Of a stretch of DNA of 64,000 nucleotides, positions 11,801 through 19,879 are shown in pieces; positions within the stretch are counted from its first letter, which is position 1, and every line of letters starts with the position of its first letter. The notes below the pieces were generated by a model. The model searched no databases. It saw only the letters and a program-made list of their open reading frames with translations, and was not told where the DNA came from. The DNA is from Haliotis asinina. Taxonomy: Eukaryota; Mollusca; Gastropoda; Lepetellida; Haliotidae. Both the position numbers and the translations under genes were made by a program. The stretch spans positions 39,517,753 to 39,581,752 of the forward strand of contig NC_090290.1 in NCBI RefSeq assembly GCF_037392515.1, written 5' to 3'.

Positions 11801-14800
11801 GTAAGGTGATGTGTTTACCTGTGAGTATGTGAGGTGTTGTGTTTACCTGTGAGTATGTGAGGTGCTGTGTTTACCTGTGAGTATGTAAAGTGCTGTGTTT
11901 ACCTGTGAGTATGTAAAGTGCTGTGTTTACCTGTGAGTATGTGAGGTGCTGTGTTTACCTGTAAGTATGTAAAGTGCTGTGTTTACCTGTGAGTATGTGA
12001 GGTGCTGTGTTTACCTGTGAGTATGTGAGGTGCTGTGTTTACCTGTGAGTATGTAAAGTGCTGTGTTTACCTGTGAGTATGTGAGGTGCTGTGTTTACCT
12101 GTGAGTATGTAAAGTGCTGTGTTTACCTGTGAGTATGTGAGGTGCTTTGTTTACCTGTGAGTATGTGAGGTGCTGTGTTTACCTGTGAGTATGTGAGGTG
12201 CTGTGTTTACCTGTGAATATGTATGGTGCTGTGTTTACCTGTGAATATGTAAGATGCTTTGTTTACCTGTGAGTATGTGAGGTGCTGTGTTTACCTGTGA
12301 GTATGTGAGGTGCTGTGTTTACCTGTGAATATGTATGGTGCTGTGTTTACCTGTGAATATGTAAGGTGCTGTGTTTACCTGTGAGTATGTGGGGTGCTGT
12401 GTTTACCTGTGAGTATGTAAGGTGCTGTGTTTACCTGTGAATATGTAAGGTGCTGTGTTTACCTGTGAGTATGTGAGGTGCTGTGTTTACCTGTGAGTAT
12501 GTGAGGTGCTGTGTTTACCTGTGAATATGTATGGTGCTGTGTTTACCTGTGAATATGTAAGATGCTTTGTTTACCTGTGAGTATGTGAGGTGCTGTGTTT
12601 ACCTGTGAGTATGTGAGGTGCTGTGTTTACCTGTGAATATGTAAGGTGCTGTGTTTACCTGTGAGTATGTGAGGTGCTGTTTACCTGTGAGTATGTAAGG
12701 TGCTGTGTTTACCTGTGAATATGTAAGGTGCTGTGTTTACCTGTGAATATGTAAGATGCTTTGTTTACCTGTGAGTATGTAAGATGCTTTGTTTACCTGT
12801 GAGTATGTGAGGTGTTGTGTTTACCTGTGAGTATGTGAGGTGCTGTGTTTACCTGTGAGTATGTGAGGTGCTGTGTTTACCTGTGAGTATTTGAGGTGCT
12901 GTGTTTACCTGTGAGTATGTAAGGTGCTGTGTTTACCTGTGAATATGTAAGGTTCTGTGTTTACCTGTGAATATGTAAGATGCTTTGTTTACCTGTGAGT
13001 ATGTAAGATGCTTTGTTTACCTGTGAGTATGTGAGGTGTTGTGTTTACCTGTGAGTATGTGAGGTGCTGTGTTTACCTGTGAGTATGTGAGTTGTTGTGT
13101 TTACCTGTGAGTATGTGAGGTGCTGTGTTTACCTGTGAGTATGTGAGGTGCTGTGTTTACCTGTGAGTATGTAAGGTGCTGTGTTTACCTGTGAGTATGT
13201 GAGGTGCTGTGTTTACCTGTGAGTATGTGAGGTGCTTTGTTTACCTGTGAGTATGTGAGGTGCTGTGTTTACCTGTGAGTATGTAAAGTGCTGTGTTTAC
13301 CTGTGAGTATGTGAGGTGTTGTGTTTACCTGTGAGTATGTGAGGTGCTGTGTTTACCTGTGAGTGTTTGAGGTGCTGTGTTTACCTGTGAGTATGTGAGG
13401 TGCTGTTTTTACCCCTGAGTATGTGAGGTGATGTGTTTACCTGTGAATATGTAAGGTGCTGTGTTTACCTGTGAATATGTAAGGTGCTGTGTTTACCTGT
13501 GAGTATGTGAGGTGTTGTGTTTTCCTGTGCGTATGTGAGGTGTTGTGTTTACCTGTGAATATGTAAGATTCTGTGTTTACCTGTGAGTATGTAAAGTGCT
13601 GTGTTTACCTGTGAGTATGTAAGATGCTTTGTTTACCTGTGAGTATGTAAGATGCTTTGTTTACCTGTGAGTATGTATGATGCTTTGTTTACCTGTGAGT
13701 ATGTAAGGTGCTGTGTTTACCAGTACTGTTACGATGTTCGTGGGTTTACCAAAATGCATTAAACATGAAAAAAGCAAACAAACGAAAGAAAACAAAAAAC
13801 CCAAACAAACCAACCCAAATGGAAAAAAGAAAGAAAACAACAAAACGAAACAAACAAACAAACAAACAAACAAAAACCCAACCCAAAACAGGGAACAGGA
13901 TACTGGGGTAGCCAAATGGTTAAAGCGTTTTCTCATCACGCCTAAGACCCAGGTTCGTTTCCCCACGTGGAGAAAACGTGTGAGGACCATTTCTGATGTG
14001 ATGTTCCTAAAATATTGCTAGAAGCGGAGTCAATAGCCCAACCAATAATCCTCTGTTGTATCCAAGTCCCCAAGGAGCTAAAGGTGGTGACGAGGGAGAG
14101 AGTGCATGGTTTGTACAGAGTGAGCGCCTACTGTCTGGCCAAGAGTATGAGCGAGTTCCCCCTTGCAATAGTCCAGCCTTGTGTGTACATGGCCGTCATG
14201 TACTGGGTCGCCAACCTGAACAGCGCCACCGCCTTCGTCAAATCTGTCGGCGTCGTCGTGGCAGATGTCTATGCAGCACAGGTAACCACTTTGTATACAC
14301 TTCAGCAATCAAACTCTCATAAAATACGACCCGTGAAGTTAACCGTGCCTGTCGTAAGAGGCGACTAACGAGAACGGGTGGTCCGGCACGTTGACTTGGT
14401 TTACATATGTCATCATATCCTAGTTGAGTCGATCAACGTTCGTGTTGATGAACACCGGATTTTCTGGTCCAGACTCGATTATTTACAGACAACCGCCATA
14501 TCACTGGAATAGTGCTAAGTTCAGCGGTGAACAATAAACAGTGGTTAAACTCATTCAGCTTAAGATTATCCAAACCCAGTGTTGTTGATCCACTCAAAAG
14601 CTACAGGTCCTATAGCACTTTTCATGACCATTAGACTACAACACGTTTAGAATCTTAGTGGTGGGTTAGCCTAGTTGTTCAATCGTTCGCTCGTCACACT
14701 GAAGAACCATGTTCGATTCCGCACATGGGTACAATGTGTGAAGCTCATTTTTGGTGTTCCTGGCTGGAATATTGCTGAAAGCGGCGTAAAACCCATTCGC

Positions 14801-16312
14801 ATCCCTAATAACATTCGGCATTCAGAAGTGAGCGAGTGAGTGATTGAGTGAGTATTGTTTTACACCTTCACACATTGTACCCATGTGGGTACCGGGTCTT
14901 CGCCGTAACGAAAGCTTTAGCTGCTAGGCTACCCACCGCCCCTCATTTACAGTGTTTATGGATGCAGTGTGTATAGATGGACGTCAACTTCTGCATCGCG
15001 TGTACATTCCTACTCCTTCATCACCTGATGCAATTGCTGACATCCATAACCACACTCAACCACTCATATAGTTGGAATATTGCTGAGTGGGGCGTAAAAG
15101 TAGATTCACACAACCACTCTTTAACATATGCCATTCACAACTGTATAGTATTTGTACGTTTCTCAACTTGCAATTTGCAGAGTATCGGTCTGTTCCTTGG
15201 CACGATGTTAAACCCGCCGTGGACCGTCTCCGTGATGTCCCTTGGGTTGCTGTCCATGATGCTGATCGGTACATACGCACACGCACACGCGCACGCGCAC
15301 GCGCACGCGCACACGCACACGCACACGCACACGCACACGCACACGCACACGCACACATGCACACCCGCACACCTGTTTCTGAGCATTGCAGGAGTGAGTG
15401 TGTGAGGGTGTATGGCTTTACGCCACCTTTAGTGGGGTAGACTAGTGGATAAAGCGTTCGATCATCACGGGGAAGACCCGGGTTCGATTCCCCTCATGCG
15501 TAGAATGTGTGACACCCATTTCTGGCGTCCATCACCGTGATATTGTTGAAATATTGCTAAAACCAGCTAAAACAATAGACACTCTTTGGAATCCCCTCCT
15601 GCTGAGTGTGTGGTCATCGTCTTTCCAAGCACGCCTCAAGATACACCTTTTCCGATGTTACTACCACTAATAATACTGAAAATTTACATAGCTAACTCAA
15701 TAATATCTGTCAATATCTCCATCCTTGTACATAGTCTTACTATGCTCGGGAAGCGCTTTGGGCATGGCCATGTGGTGTGGCATTAGCGCTCATATTAAGC
15801 ACGTTACTACAACATCTACTTAAATCTAAGCCAGTCTAATGACAATGCGCGGAAGTAGAACGCTCCCTGGACAAGGATGCTGAGTTGAGAGTGGTGAGGT
15901 ATTGTGGTTCTCTCTGTGTCAGGCGGTGCGTTCAACACTCCCCCTTCGTGGCTGCAGTGGGGAAAATATGCCTCCTTCTTCTACTATGGCCTGCAGTCCT
16001 TCATCGCTCTCGAGTTCTCAGACGCTCAACCTATAAAGTAAGTTCTTGAAATATTACTCATATCAAAAACTGACATTTAAAAGTTTCAAGAATAACAGTC
16101 TTAAGCAGTAATATTGAAAAGATTGAGTCTTGTACTGTATGTAAAAAGTTTAATAAAAACATTAATGGAATTATTTTTTGTAGGGAATTTATAAACACAT
16201 ACCCATCGGTTATTCATGATCTGTTATATTTTGAGGTGTGTGTGTATTTGGATGAAGGTGAGATGAAACAGGGTTTAACGTTGTACTTAAGAATATTTTG
16301 CTCATATTACGA

Positions 16313-16361
<49 letters not shown>

Positions 16362-18266
16362 TTGCACTAGCCCAGACTTAAGCTGGTTATGTAGTGCTCT
16401 ACCCTTTAACACTAAGTACAAAGCAGGGACTAACACGTACCACATTTTAATGTCTTTTGATATGACACGACCTGGTATCGAACCCGCAACCTTCCATTCT
16501 CCGGACGGACGCTCTAGCCTCTACACCACGGAAGCGGTCATGTTTGAACAGAGAGAGGGGAAAAAACTGAAAAGACTGATTGAATGAGAATAATTTCAAA
16601 ACGACTCGCTTTCTTTAAAAGTTTTTAAAAGAGTAAAATGACTGTACGAAAACAGAATACCGAATGCTTGGATTGCATTACGGTATACCGAACCAAAGCC
16701 AAACTACCGCGGGTCTACTTTTATACCGTTTTTTCTTTTAAATAACTCTTCATCCAATGATCCAATCGATCTCAAACTTTGCAAGTGGATGTTTTGTCAG
16801 ACAACCCAATCGCATTGTAAATCACCGATTATATGCATTTGTAAAAAAGAATCTGTCTACGTAACTGTCAACAAAATAGACAGCAGAACACAAGCTGCTT
16901 GCAGAGGGAGTTAGCCAATGACCTGTAACAGAAAGGGCCAATTTTTTCTGACATTTATGAGAATGACCCATTCTCCATTGAATGATGGGACGATGAGGTA
17001 GCCCAGTGGTTAAAGTGTTCACTCGTCACACCGAGGACCCGTTTCGAATCCCCACGAGGGTACGATATGTGACGCGTATTTCTGGTGCTGGAATATTGCT
17101 AAAAGCGACGAAAAGGCAAACTCAGTTTGTCCTGATTGCATGTCATCGTTCAATGAGTGGGTCAGTGAATGTAATTTTACGCCGCTTTTAGCAGTATCCC
17201 AGCAATATAACGGGACACCAGAAATGGCCGTCACACGTTGCACCCATGTGGGGATCGAACCCAGGTCTTCGGCGTGACGAGCCAACGCTTGAGCCACTAG
17301 GCTAACCCAACGCCTCTGCACTCTGGAAGGTGACGGATTGGGACAAGAGAAGTGCCTTGAGTCAGGACAGTCTCCGTGGTCTAGTGTCTGCCAAGAGTGC
17401 AGAAGGTCGCTGGGCCCAACCCAAAGTCGCTAAAAAAACGTTGCAATGGTACATGTTATTACGCTGCCTAACGCCTGGCGGATGGAACAAGGACTGGTCG
17501 ACTCTGGGTCACTATAACCAGTATGTAACTGCAATATACTTTCAATGTCCATTTTACGTGTGGTAGTAGAGGACATATGCCCAGGCTGTATTTCAGGATT
17601 TCAGGGTTTCATACTTGAAGCCAAAGCTAAACTAAGGCTGGGGGAGGTCAAAAATTTCCACCCGGTTACCCCAATCCCTATTACTCTATCTTACGGGTAC
17701 CCGTTATGTTATTTCCTGACATCAAATTTGAAAGAAATAGCGATATGTTCTTCAGCTCGGTGGCTAAAATTTCCAAAGACATTGCAACCATTCAAACATG
17801 GAATAATAATATATGGCACTGTTTGATAGTCACGCGATCACAACAGGTCCTGATATTGAGACTGGTAACCGGGTCCAATTCATTTCCTGCCCGTCCCGGG
17901 TATCCGAGTTACCTGTACCAGACCTACTAAACACACTCTTAAAGCAATGGAAATGTAATTGTTTGACTGTATCTGTAACTGTAGGGGGCCAGAATGATAT
18001 TCAACATTTAATGAATTTATCCAAAGCCACTTTCTCCTATCGTTGTTAGGTGTTCAGAGACTGGAAGTCTGGTAACGATGTGTGGAGTCGTGGATCTCGC
18101 TTCTAACACAACTTCAACCCAGTTTCCGGCGGAAGCCATACTGAAGATGAACAAGATCGACTGGCCCGTGTGGGCGTATGTGTCAGTGCTTGTATGTGTA
18201 ATGTTTATTGTGAGGCTCCTGTGGTACCTTGCCTTGAGGTTTTACAGAAAGCCCGCTGCATGGTAG
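2563..18266 (+). CDS. ABCG-family half-transporter with degenerate ATPase domain, 14 exons, 631 aa
   Basis: The coding exons are 2563-2701, 3043-3209, 3353-3458, 3857-3942, 4444-4605, 6112-6205, 7342-7420, 8518-8642, 9278-9522, 9783-9840, 14067-14281, 15181-15268, 15923-16037 and 18050-18266. They total 1,896 nt with all junction phases agreeing and no internal stop. The order is NBD (about 1-250), linker (250-330), then a WHITE-type membrane domain of about six helices (335-625), the normal ABCG half-transporter layout and length. Family members export lipids, sterols or pigment precursors as dimers in the plasma or vesicle membrane; the substrate here is unknown. Walker A (GPEGCGKTS, 44-52) and Walker B (VLLVDE, 162-167) are intact. 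The Q-loop Gln is Ala87, the signature SGGE reads SPMV (143-146), the D-loop Asp is Ser173 and the H-loop His is Glu200. The start at 2563 follows an in-frame stop at 2536, but an upstream exon spliced at 2571 is also possible. The family call is firm; a precise orthologue cannot be named. Confidence 0.92.
3043..3209 (+). CDS. ABCG exon 2 (aa 47-102)
   Basis: Completes Walker A (GCGKTS) and carries the Q-loop region VAIVGADDIFLP, where family members have VPQDD. AACCAG acceptor; CAG|GTAGGT donor. Confidence 0.93.
3353..3458 (+). CDS. ABCG exon 3 (aa 103-137)
   Basis: Helical subdomain (YDASLRLP, then DKVIEFFGL). TTTTCAG acceptor and G|GTAAAT donor, phase 1, joining exon 4 as a Glu codon. Confidence 0.9.
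3571..3812. mobile_element. Family 1 (+) fused to family 2 (-), tail lost
   Basis: 3571-3687 is the head of family 1 on +. 3688-3812 is family 2 on -, starting GAGTGAGTTTAGTTTTACGC. Lies in ABCG intron 3. Confidence 0.7.
3857..3942 (+). CDS. ABCG exon 4 (aa 138-166)
   Basis: Encodes the signature-motif region and Walker B: KRRLSLACEMLTDPSVLLVD. The two glycines normally preceding KRxS are missing. The GAT|GTAAGC donor falls between Walker B Asp and Glu. Confidence 0.92.
4444..4605 (+). CDS. ABCG exon 5 (aa 167-220)
   Basis: Begins with the Walker B Glu (EPFAGLS) and ends with VIFLHGGE. The D-loop Asp is Ser, and the H-loop reads APESVSS where relatives have IHQPSS. TTTCAG acceptor; GAG|GTAAGA donor. 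Confidence 0.92.
4740..5250 (+). repeat. Minisatellite with a CACGTG in most units (ABCG intron 5)
   Basis: Roughly 18 units of 20-33 bp built from CCCACCCACGTGTCACCTCG plus a variable CAACCCTTCTT or CAAACATCCTT part. All three forward frames lack stops over most of it, which creates spurious reading frames. Most units carry a perfect CACGTG E-box palindrome. Degenerate units continue to about 5500. Confidence 0.9.
5250..5385 (+). mobile_element. Family 2-like SINE fragment
   Basis: Has GGGATAGCTTAATGATTAAA, a B-box GGTTTGATTCCCC and CCCATTTCTGGTGTCC. It shares the leader TTGCTACGCGCCTGAAAA with 6885. Confidence 0.65.
5738..5834. repeat. (AATA)n microsatellite
   Basis: About 24 perfect tetranucleotide repeats in ABCG intron 5. 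Confidence 0.97.
6112..6205 (+). CDS. ABCG exon 6 (aa 221-251)
   Basis: Short exon encoding MVYSGE at its start and NTNMSDFM at its end, matching the family pattern VYxG...NPADF. TTGCAG acceptor; T|GTGAGT donor, phase 1. Confidence 0.85.
6325..6568 (-). mobile_element. SINE-like family 1 copy
   Basis: Reverse copy with GTAAATAATCGAGTCTGGAT, GTGTCAACCAAGTCAGC and CGTTAGTCGCCTCTTATGAC. Confidence 0.75.
6815..7132 (+). mobile_element. A-rich tract plus chimeric SINE (family 2 head, family 1 body)
   Basis: 6815-6885 is poly(A/C). 6885-6970 resembles family 2 up to the B-box; from 6970 it becomes family 1 (GCTTGTCGTAAGAGGCGACC) and ends in ACTCACTCACTC. Confidence 0.65.
7342..7420 (+). CDS. ABCG exon 7 (aa 252-277)
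   Basis: Continues NMSDFM into LELLTSDDHYDDTSHL, the end of the NBD. TTTCAG acceptor; GG|GTAAGT donor, phase 2. Confidence 0.85.
7462..7712 (+). mobile_element. SINE-like family 1 copy
   Basis: Begins in ABCG intron 7 about 40 bp after the exon 7 donor; has AACGGGATCGGGTGGTCA and GGCGTAAAACTAAACTCACTC. Confidence 0.75.
8326..8415 (+). mobile_element. Family 2 SINE fragment
   Basis: AAAGCGTTCGCTCGTCACGC, AAGACC and a decayed B-box, then GAGGGTACA. Ends truncated. Confidence 0.5.
8518..8642 (+). CDS. ABCG exon 8, linker (aa 278-319)
   Basis: Hydrophilic linker (NRPGDATYNRWDCRKPYL, then RLKNFHAWDND). Found because phase 2 of exon 7 cannot join exon 9 directly; this exon repairs the frame exactly (phase 2 in, phase 1 out). 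TTTACAG acceptor; G|GTATAA donor. A GAGT-repeat array starts about 6 bp after the donor. Confidence 0.83.
8648..8895 (+). repeat. Degenerate (GAGT)n minisatellite next to the exon 8 donor
   Basis: GAGTGAGTGAGT grading into GTGACTCGGG and GTGTGATTGA variants, starting 6 bp after the ABCG exon 8 donor. Possibly seeded by a SINE tail. Confidence 0.85.
9278..9522 (+). CDS. ABCG exon 9, first membrane helix (aa 320-401)
   Basis: Encodes the elbow and TM1: LIQLSTLTSRNFRNARRR followed by ILQNTYILVVCVLIWW, typical of ABCG membrane domains. TTTTCAG acceptor; CTG|GTGACT donor, phase 0. Confidence 0.9.
9783..9840 (+). CDS. ABCG exon 10, TM2 (aa 402-420)
   Basis: Encodes FFFTTVQWAFFALLDAVFT. It ends ACC T|GTGAGT, phase 1. 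This donor and the last bases of the exon form the unit of the 3.9-kb array that follows. Confidence 0.92.
9828..13722 (+). repeat. 3.9-kb minisatellite of a 28-bp unit copied from the ABCG exon 10 splice donor
   Basis: About 139 head-to-tail copies of a 28-bp unit whose core is GTGTTTACCTGTGAGTATG. The first unit is the exon 10/intron junction itself (GTGTTTACC T|GTGAGT), so the array arose by amplifying the exon end plus donor. Variants include GTGAAT for GTGAGT, and GTAAGG or GTAAAG for GTGAGG. A few units are 25 or 27 bp. Unit length is not a multiple of three, and reading through from exon 10 meets a stop within two units, so productive splicing should need the first donor. Confidence 0.95.
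13740..13885. repeat. A-rich (CAAA)n tract
   Basis: Low-complexity AAC/AAAC/AAAG repeats between the 28-bp array and the next SINE; creates a false Lys/Asn-rich reading frame. Confidence 0.9.
13905..14044 (+). mobile_element. Family 2 SINE just upstream of ABCG exon 11
   Basis: GGGGTAGCCAAATGGTTAAA, CCAGGTTCGTTTCCCC and AATATTGCTAGAAGCGG; ends about 20 bp before the exon 11 acceptor. Confidence 0.75.
14067..14281 (+). CDS. ABCG exon 11 (aa 421-492)
   Basis: Encodes FPKELKVVTRERVHGLYR, then SAYCLAKSMSEFPLA and TM3-TM4. This is the diagnostic ABCG segment (ERxxGxYRxSAY...SE.P). TCCAAG acceptor; CAG|GTAACC donor, phase 0. Confidence 0.95.
14325..14555 (+). mobile_element. SINE-like family 1 copy
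   Basis: CCCGTGAAGTTAACC head, GTCGTAAGAGGCGACTAACG and GGTCCAGACTCGATTATTTA. ABCG intron 11. Confidence 0.75.
14660..14800 (+). mobile_element. Family 2 SINE
   Basis: GGTTAGCCTAGTTGTTCAAT (A-box), ATGTTCGATTCCGC (B-box) and GAATATTGCTGAAAGCGGCG. Confidence 0.8.
14826..14942 (-). mobile_element. Family 2 SINE, tail-to-tail with the previous copy
   Basis: Starts with a GTGAGCGAGTGAGTGATTGA tail on the + strand and ends CTGCTAGGCTACCCACCGCC. Confidence 0.75.
15052..15118 (+). mobile_element. SINE 3' tail fragment
   Basis: TAGTTGGAATATTGCTGAGT and GGCGTAAAAGTAGATTCACA; only the shared 3' end remains. Confidence 0.6.
15181..15268 (+). CDS. ABCG exon 12 (aa 493-521)
   Basis: Encodes SIGLFLGTMLNPPWTVSVMS and the start of the next helix. 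TTTGCAG acceptor; G|GTACAT donor, phase 1. A CA/CG alternating tract starts 5 bp into the intron. Confidence 0.92.
15274..15358. repeat. (CACG/CACA)n alternating tract beside ABCG exon 12
   Basis: Strict purine-pyrimidine alternation with many CpG steps, starting 5 bp after the donor GT. A candidate Z-DNA-forming sequence. Confidence 0.95.
15430..15575 (+). mobile_element. Family 2 SINE
   Basis: TGGGGTAGACTAGTGGATAA, CGGGTTCGATTCCCC and ATATTGTTGAAATATTGCTA. ABCG intron 12. Confidence 0.78.
15923..16037 (+). CDS. ABCG exon 13 (aa 522-559)
   Basis: Encodes GGAFNTPPSWLQWGKYASF and YYGLQSFIALEF, matching the GGF...P.WL.W..Y.S...Y...L segment of ABCG proteins. GTGTCAG acceptor; AA|GTAAGT donor, phase 2. 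Confidence 0.94.
16315..16360. repeat. (GT)n microsatellite
   Basis: About 22 dinucleotide repeats in ABCG intron 13. Confidence 0.95.
16366..16545 (-). mobile_element. Another tRNA-like SINE family
   Basis: On the - strand: GCTTCCGTGGTGTAGAGGCT (A-box region), then a B-box GGTTCGATACC, and a tail unrelated to families 1 and 2. Confidence 0.6.
16990..17312. mobile_element. Two family 2 SINEs, tail to tail (+ then -)
   Basis: 16990-17125 on + (GGTAGCCCAGTGGTTAAAGT) and 17150-17312 on - (ending CCACTAGGCTAACCC). Together they form an inverted repeat able to fold back in ABCG intron 13 RNA. Confidence 0.75.
17320..18040. other. ABCG intron 13 remainder
   Basis: No homology recognised. Three short open frames (60-93 codons) have no recognisable motif. 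Confidence 0.4.
18050..18266 (+). CDS. ABCG exon 14, last helix and stop (aa 560-631)
   Basis: Encodes an extracellular loop with two cysteines and an NTTS glycosylation site. The final helix follows, ending LLWYLALRFYRKPAAW and TAG at 18264-18266. The acceptor is TGTTAG at 18049. Confidence 0.92.
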
Positions 18267-18324
18267 GCCCTATACCGACTATCGCGAATCTTGTACATGT
18301 GTACAAGTCTCGTGATGGTATAAA

Positions 18325-18450
18325 TCATACTATGTCTTAAAGGCACAATGTAACACATTTTCGACAATATTTTGGTCTGTATTATCGTACGACCAGAAAT
18401 TACTGCGAATTGACAGATTGTGAATTTCATACTTTGTTACTCATTGCACA
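18325..18450 (+). repeat. Older dispersed repeat, left flank of the Tc1 insertion
   Basis: AAAGGCACAATGTAACACATT and TTCGACAATATTTTGGT match 48100-48200. The right half resumes at 19300-19495 after the Tc1 relic, and 48095-48330 is the uninterrupted copy. Confidence 0.6.
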
Positions 18451-18453
18451 CGT

Positions 18454-18459
18454 AATAAA
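18454..18459 (+). terminator. Candidate polyadenylation signal of the ABCG gene
   Basis: AATAAA lies 188 bp after the ABCG stop codon, the first such hexamer downstream. It could be fortuitous in this AT-rich DNA. Confidence 0.35.
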
Positions 18460-18489
18460 TGTGAATATTAGCAGAACTCCAGATTCAAA

Positions 18490-19245
18490 AACAGGTGAAC
18501 AATTAGTATTTTGTCACGTCACCTTGGGCCACAATACAGGCTTCAATGCGACTGGGCATACTACTAATCAAAGAAGTTAGAATGTCGTGGTCCGTGCTGT
18601 CTCAATATCGGGCCACTTGTTTTTTAATTTCAGCAATATTTGTCAGAGTTTTATTTTTGACACTTTTCTTCATAGGTCCCCAAACATTTTCTATTGGATT
18701 TAGGTCAGGGCTATAGCTTGGTCAATCTAATAATGCCATATTTTTGTTCCAAAAGCAGGCCGGTGAATGCTTTGAACGATCTTTTGGGTCGTTGGCACGC
18801 TGGAAAAGCCGATAAATTCCATACAACACATGAGAAGATGAAAGTAAATGTACCTCGAGAATATGTGTACAGATCACTGTTCTTATTCCCCTCAAATACC
18901 CCGGGGGCGTTGCCCCGAACACAGATATGCCATCCCGCACGTTACATTTCGGACTGTTTTTCAGTTTATTTGGTCCAGAATTTCATTGCATTAGGAAACA
19001 GGGACACAGAACTTTCATCTGAGAAAATCGCATTGTCCCAGTTAAAATTTCCATGCTGTAAGCATCAGTTCAAAAAGCACTCCTTTTGTTCAGGTTTCAT
19101 GATCGGTGATGGACTTCCTCGACGTTTCTGCCAACCCATTGCATGCAGCTCAGTTCTAATTGCCTCTTCACAAACTAATGAAAAGGGATGAACGGAGTTA
19201 ACTCTCTTGAATGAAACCAAACTCTTGATAGCTGGTCAAGGTTGT
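18490..19245 (-). mobile_element. Tc1-like transposon relic (DD34E transposase)
   Basis: The - strand shows WDNAIFSDESSVSLFPNAMK (first Asp), then QRANDPKDRSKHS, LLD-stop-PSYSPDLNPIENVWG (the Glu) and SRIEACIVAQGDVTKY before a stop. The second catalytic Asp of the usual QDN is Ala, and several in-frame stops and at least one frameshift are present, so it is dead. It appears inserted in an older dispersed repeat (flanks 18325-18450 and 19300-19495). Confidence 0.85.
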
Positions 19246-19299
19246 TTATACAAAACACCCAGTTCAACATATTCCTAAATTTCTCAATATTTGTGGTCT

Positions 19300-19495
19300 T
19301 TCTATATATTCAGCTTCCTAATGGTGCAGTAAGATACTTATTTTCCCTTACGACTTCCCTGAAATCGACAACTGAAACTTGGAGGTGAACAGCTCCAAAC
19401 ACAGAACACTTGCCATATATGGAACGTAAACAGTCGCCGAATGTGAGACCACATACATCATGCATATCGTGCTTCATACATCGAAAACGAATATC
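19300..19495 (+). repeat. Older dispersed repeat, right flank of the Tc1 insertion
   Basis: CTTGCCATATATGGAACGTA and TTCATACATCGAAAACGA match 48270-48320. Confidence 0.6.
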
Positions 19496-19569
19496 AGAAA
19501 TTATGCATGTGAAGCTGAGCTAGCTGGTGTGCATGGAGGGCAAACGAATAATGCCCGTAACACGCCTAT

Positions 19570-19878
19570 TACGAGGGCTGGTCAAAAGGTCCTAGGCTGC
19601 ATAACTTCTAGACTGGCTAGCTATTCTCGAAACGTTCGTAGCGCTGCCAACTTCTTAAGCCCATTGGCTACGATCAAAGTTAAGAATTCTTAGGGCTACG
19701 AACGCTTCAAGAATAAGGGTACTGGTGACACCATCTAATCTTAGGAGTGTTGTTGGACGTGTTCTTCATCAGCATTTCCAGTTATTTTACTCAAATAGAT
19801 CAACTAGTTCGAAAGCAACAGGGCCTTGAAGCATACTAGAAGTTCTGTAGGCCTAGAGCGTTTTGACCAGCCCTCGTA
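19570..19878. mobile_element. Mariner-type MITE with CGAGGGCTGGTCAAAA ends
   Basis: A 305-bp element (19572-19876) with inverted ends CGAGGGCTGGTCAAAA and TTTTGACCAGCCCTCG, flanked by TA at both sides. There is no coding capacity. The ends resemble those of mariner-group elements. Confidence 0.85.
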
Positions 19879-19879
19879 C

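Noticed and set aside
9828-13722. CRISPR-like array
   Set aside because: Repeats are contiguous with no unique spacers, the genome is animal, and the unit derives from an exon junction.
13661-13990. Lys/Asn-rich frame and its Phe/Leu-rich shadow
   Set aside because: Translation of the A-rich (CAAA)n tract and the end of the 28-bp array.
15056-15440. His-Ala and Cys-Val repeat frames
   Set aside because: Produced by the CA/CG tract next to ABCG exon 12; only the 88-bp exon in the + frame is real.
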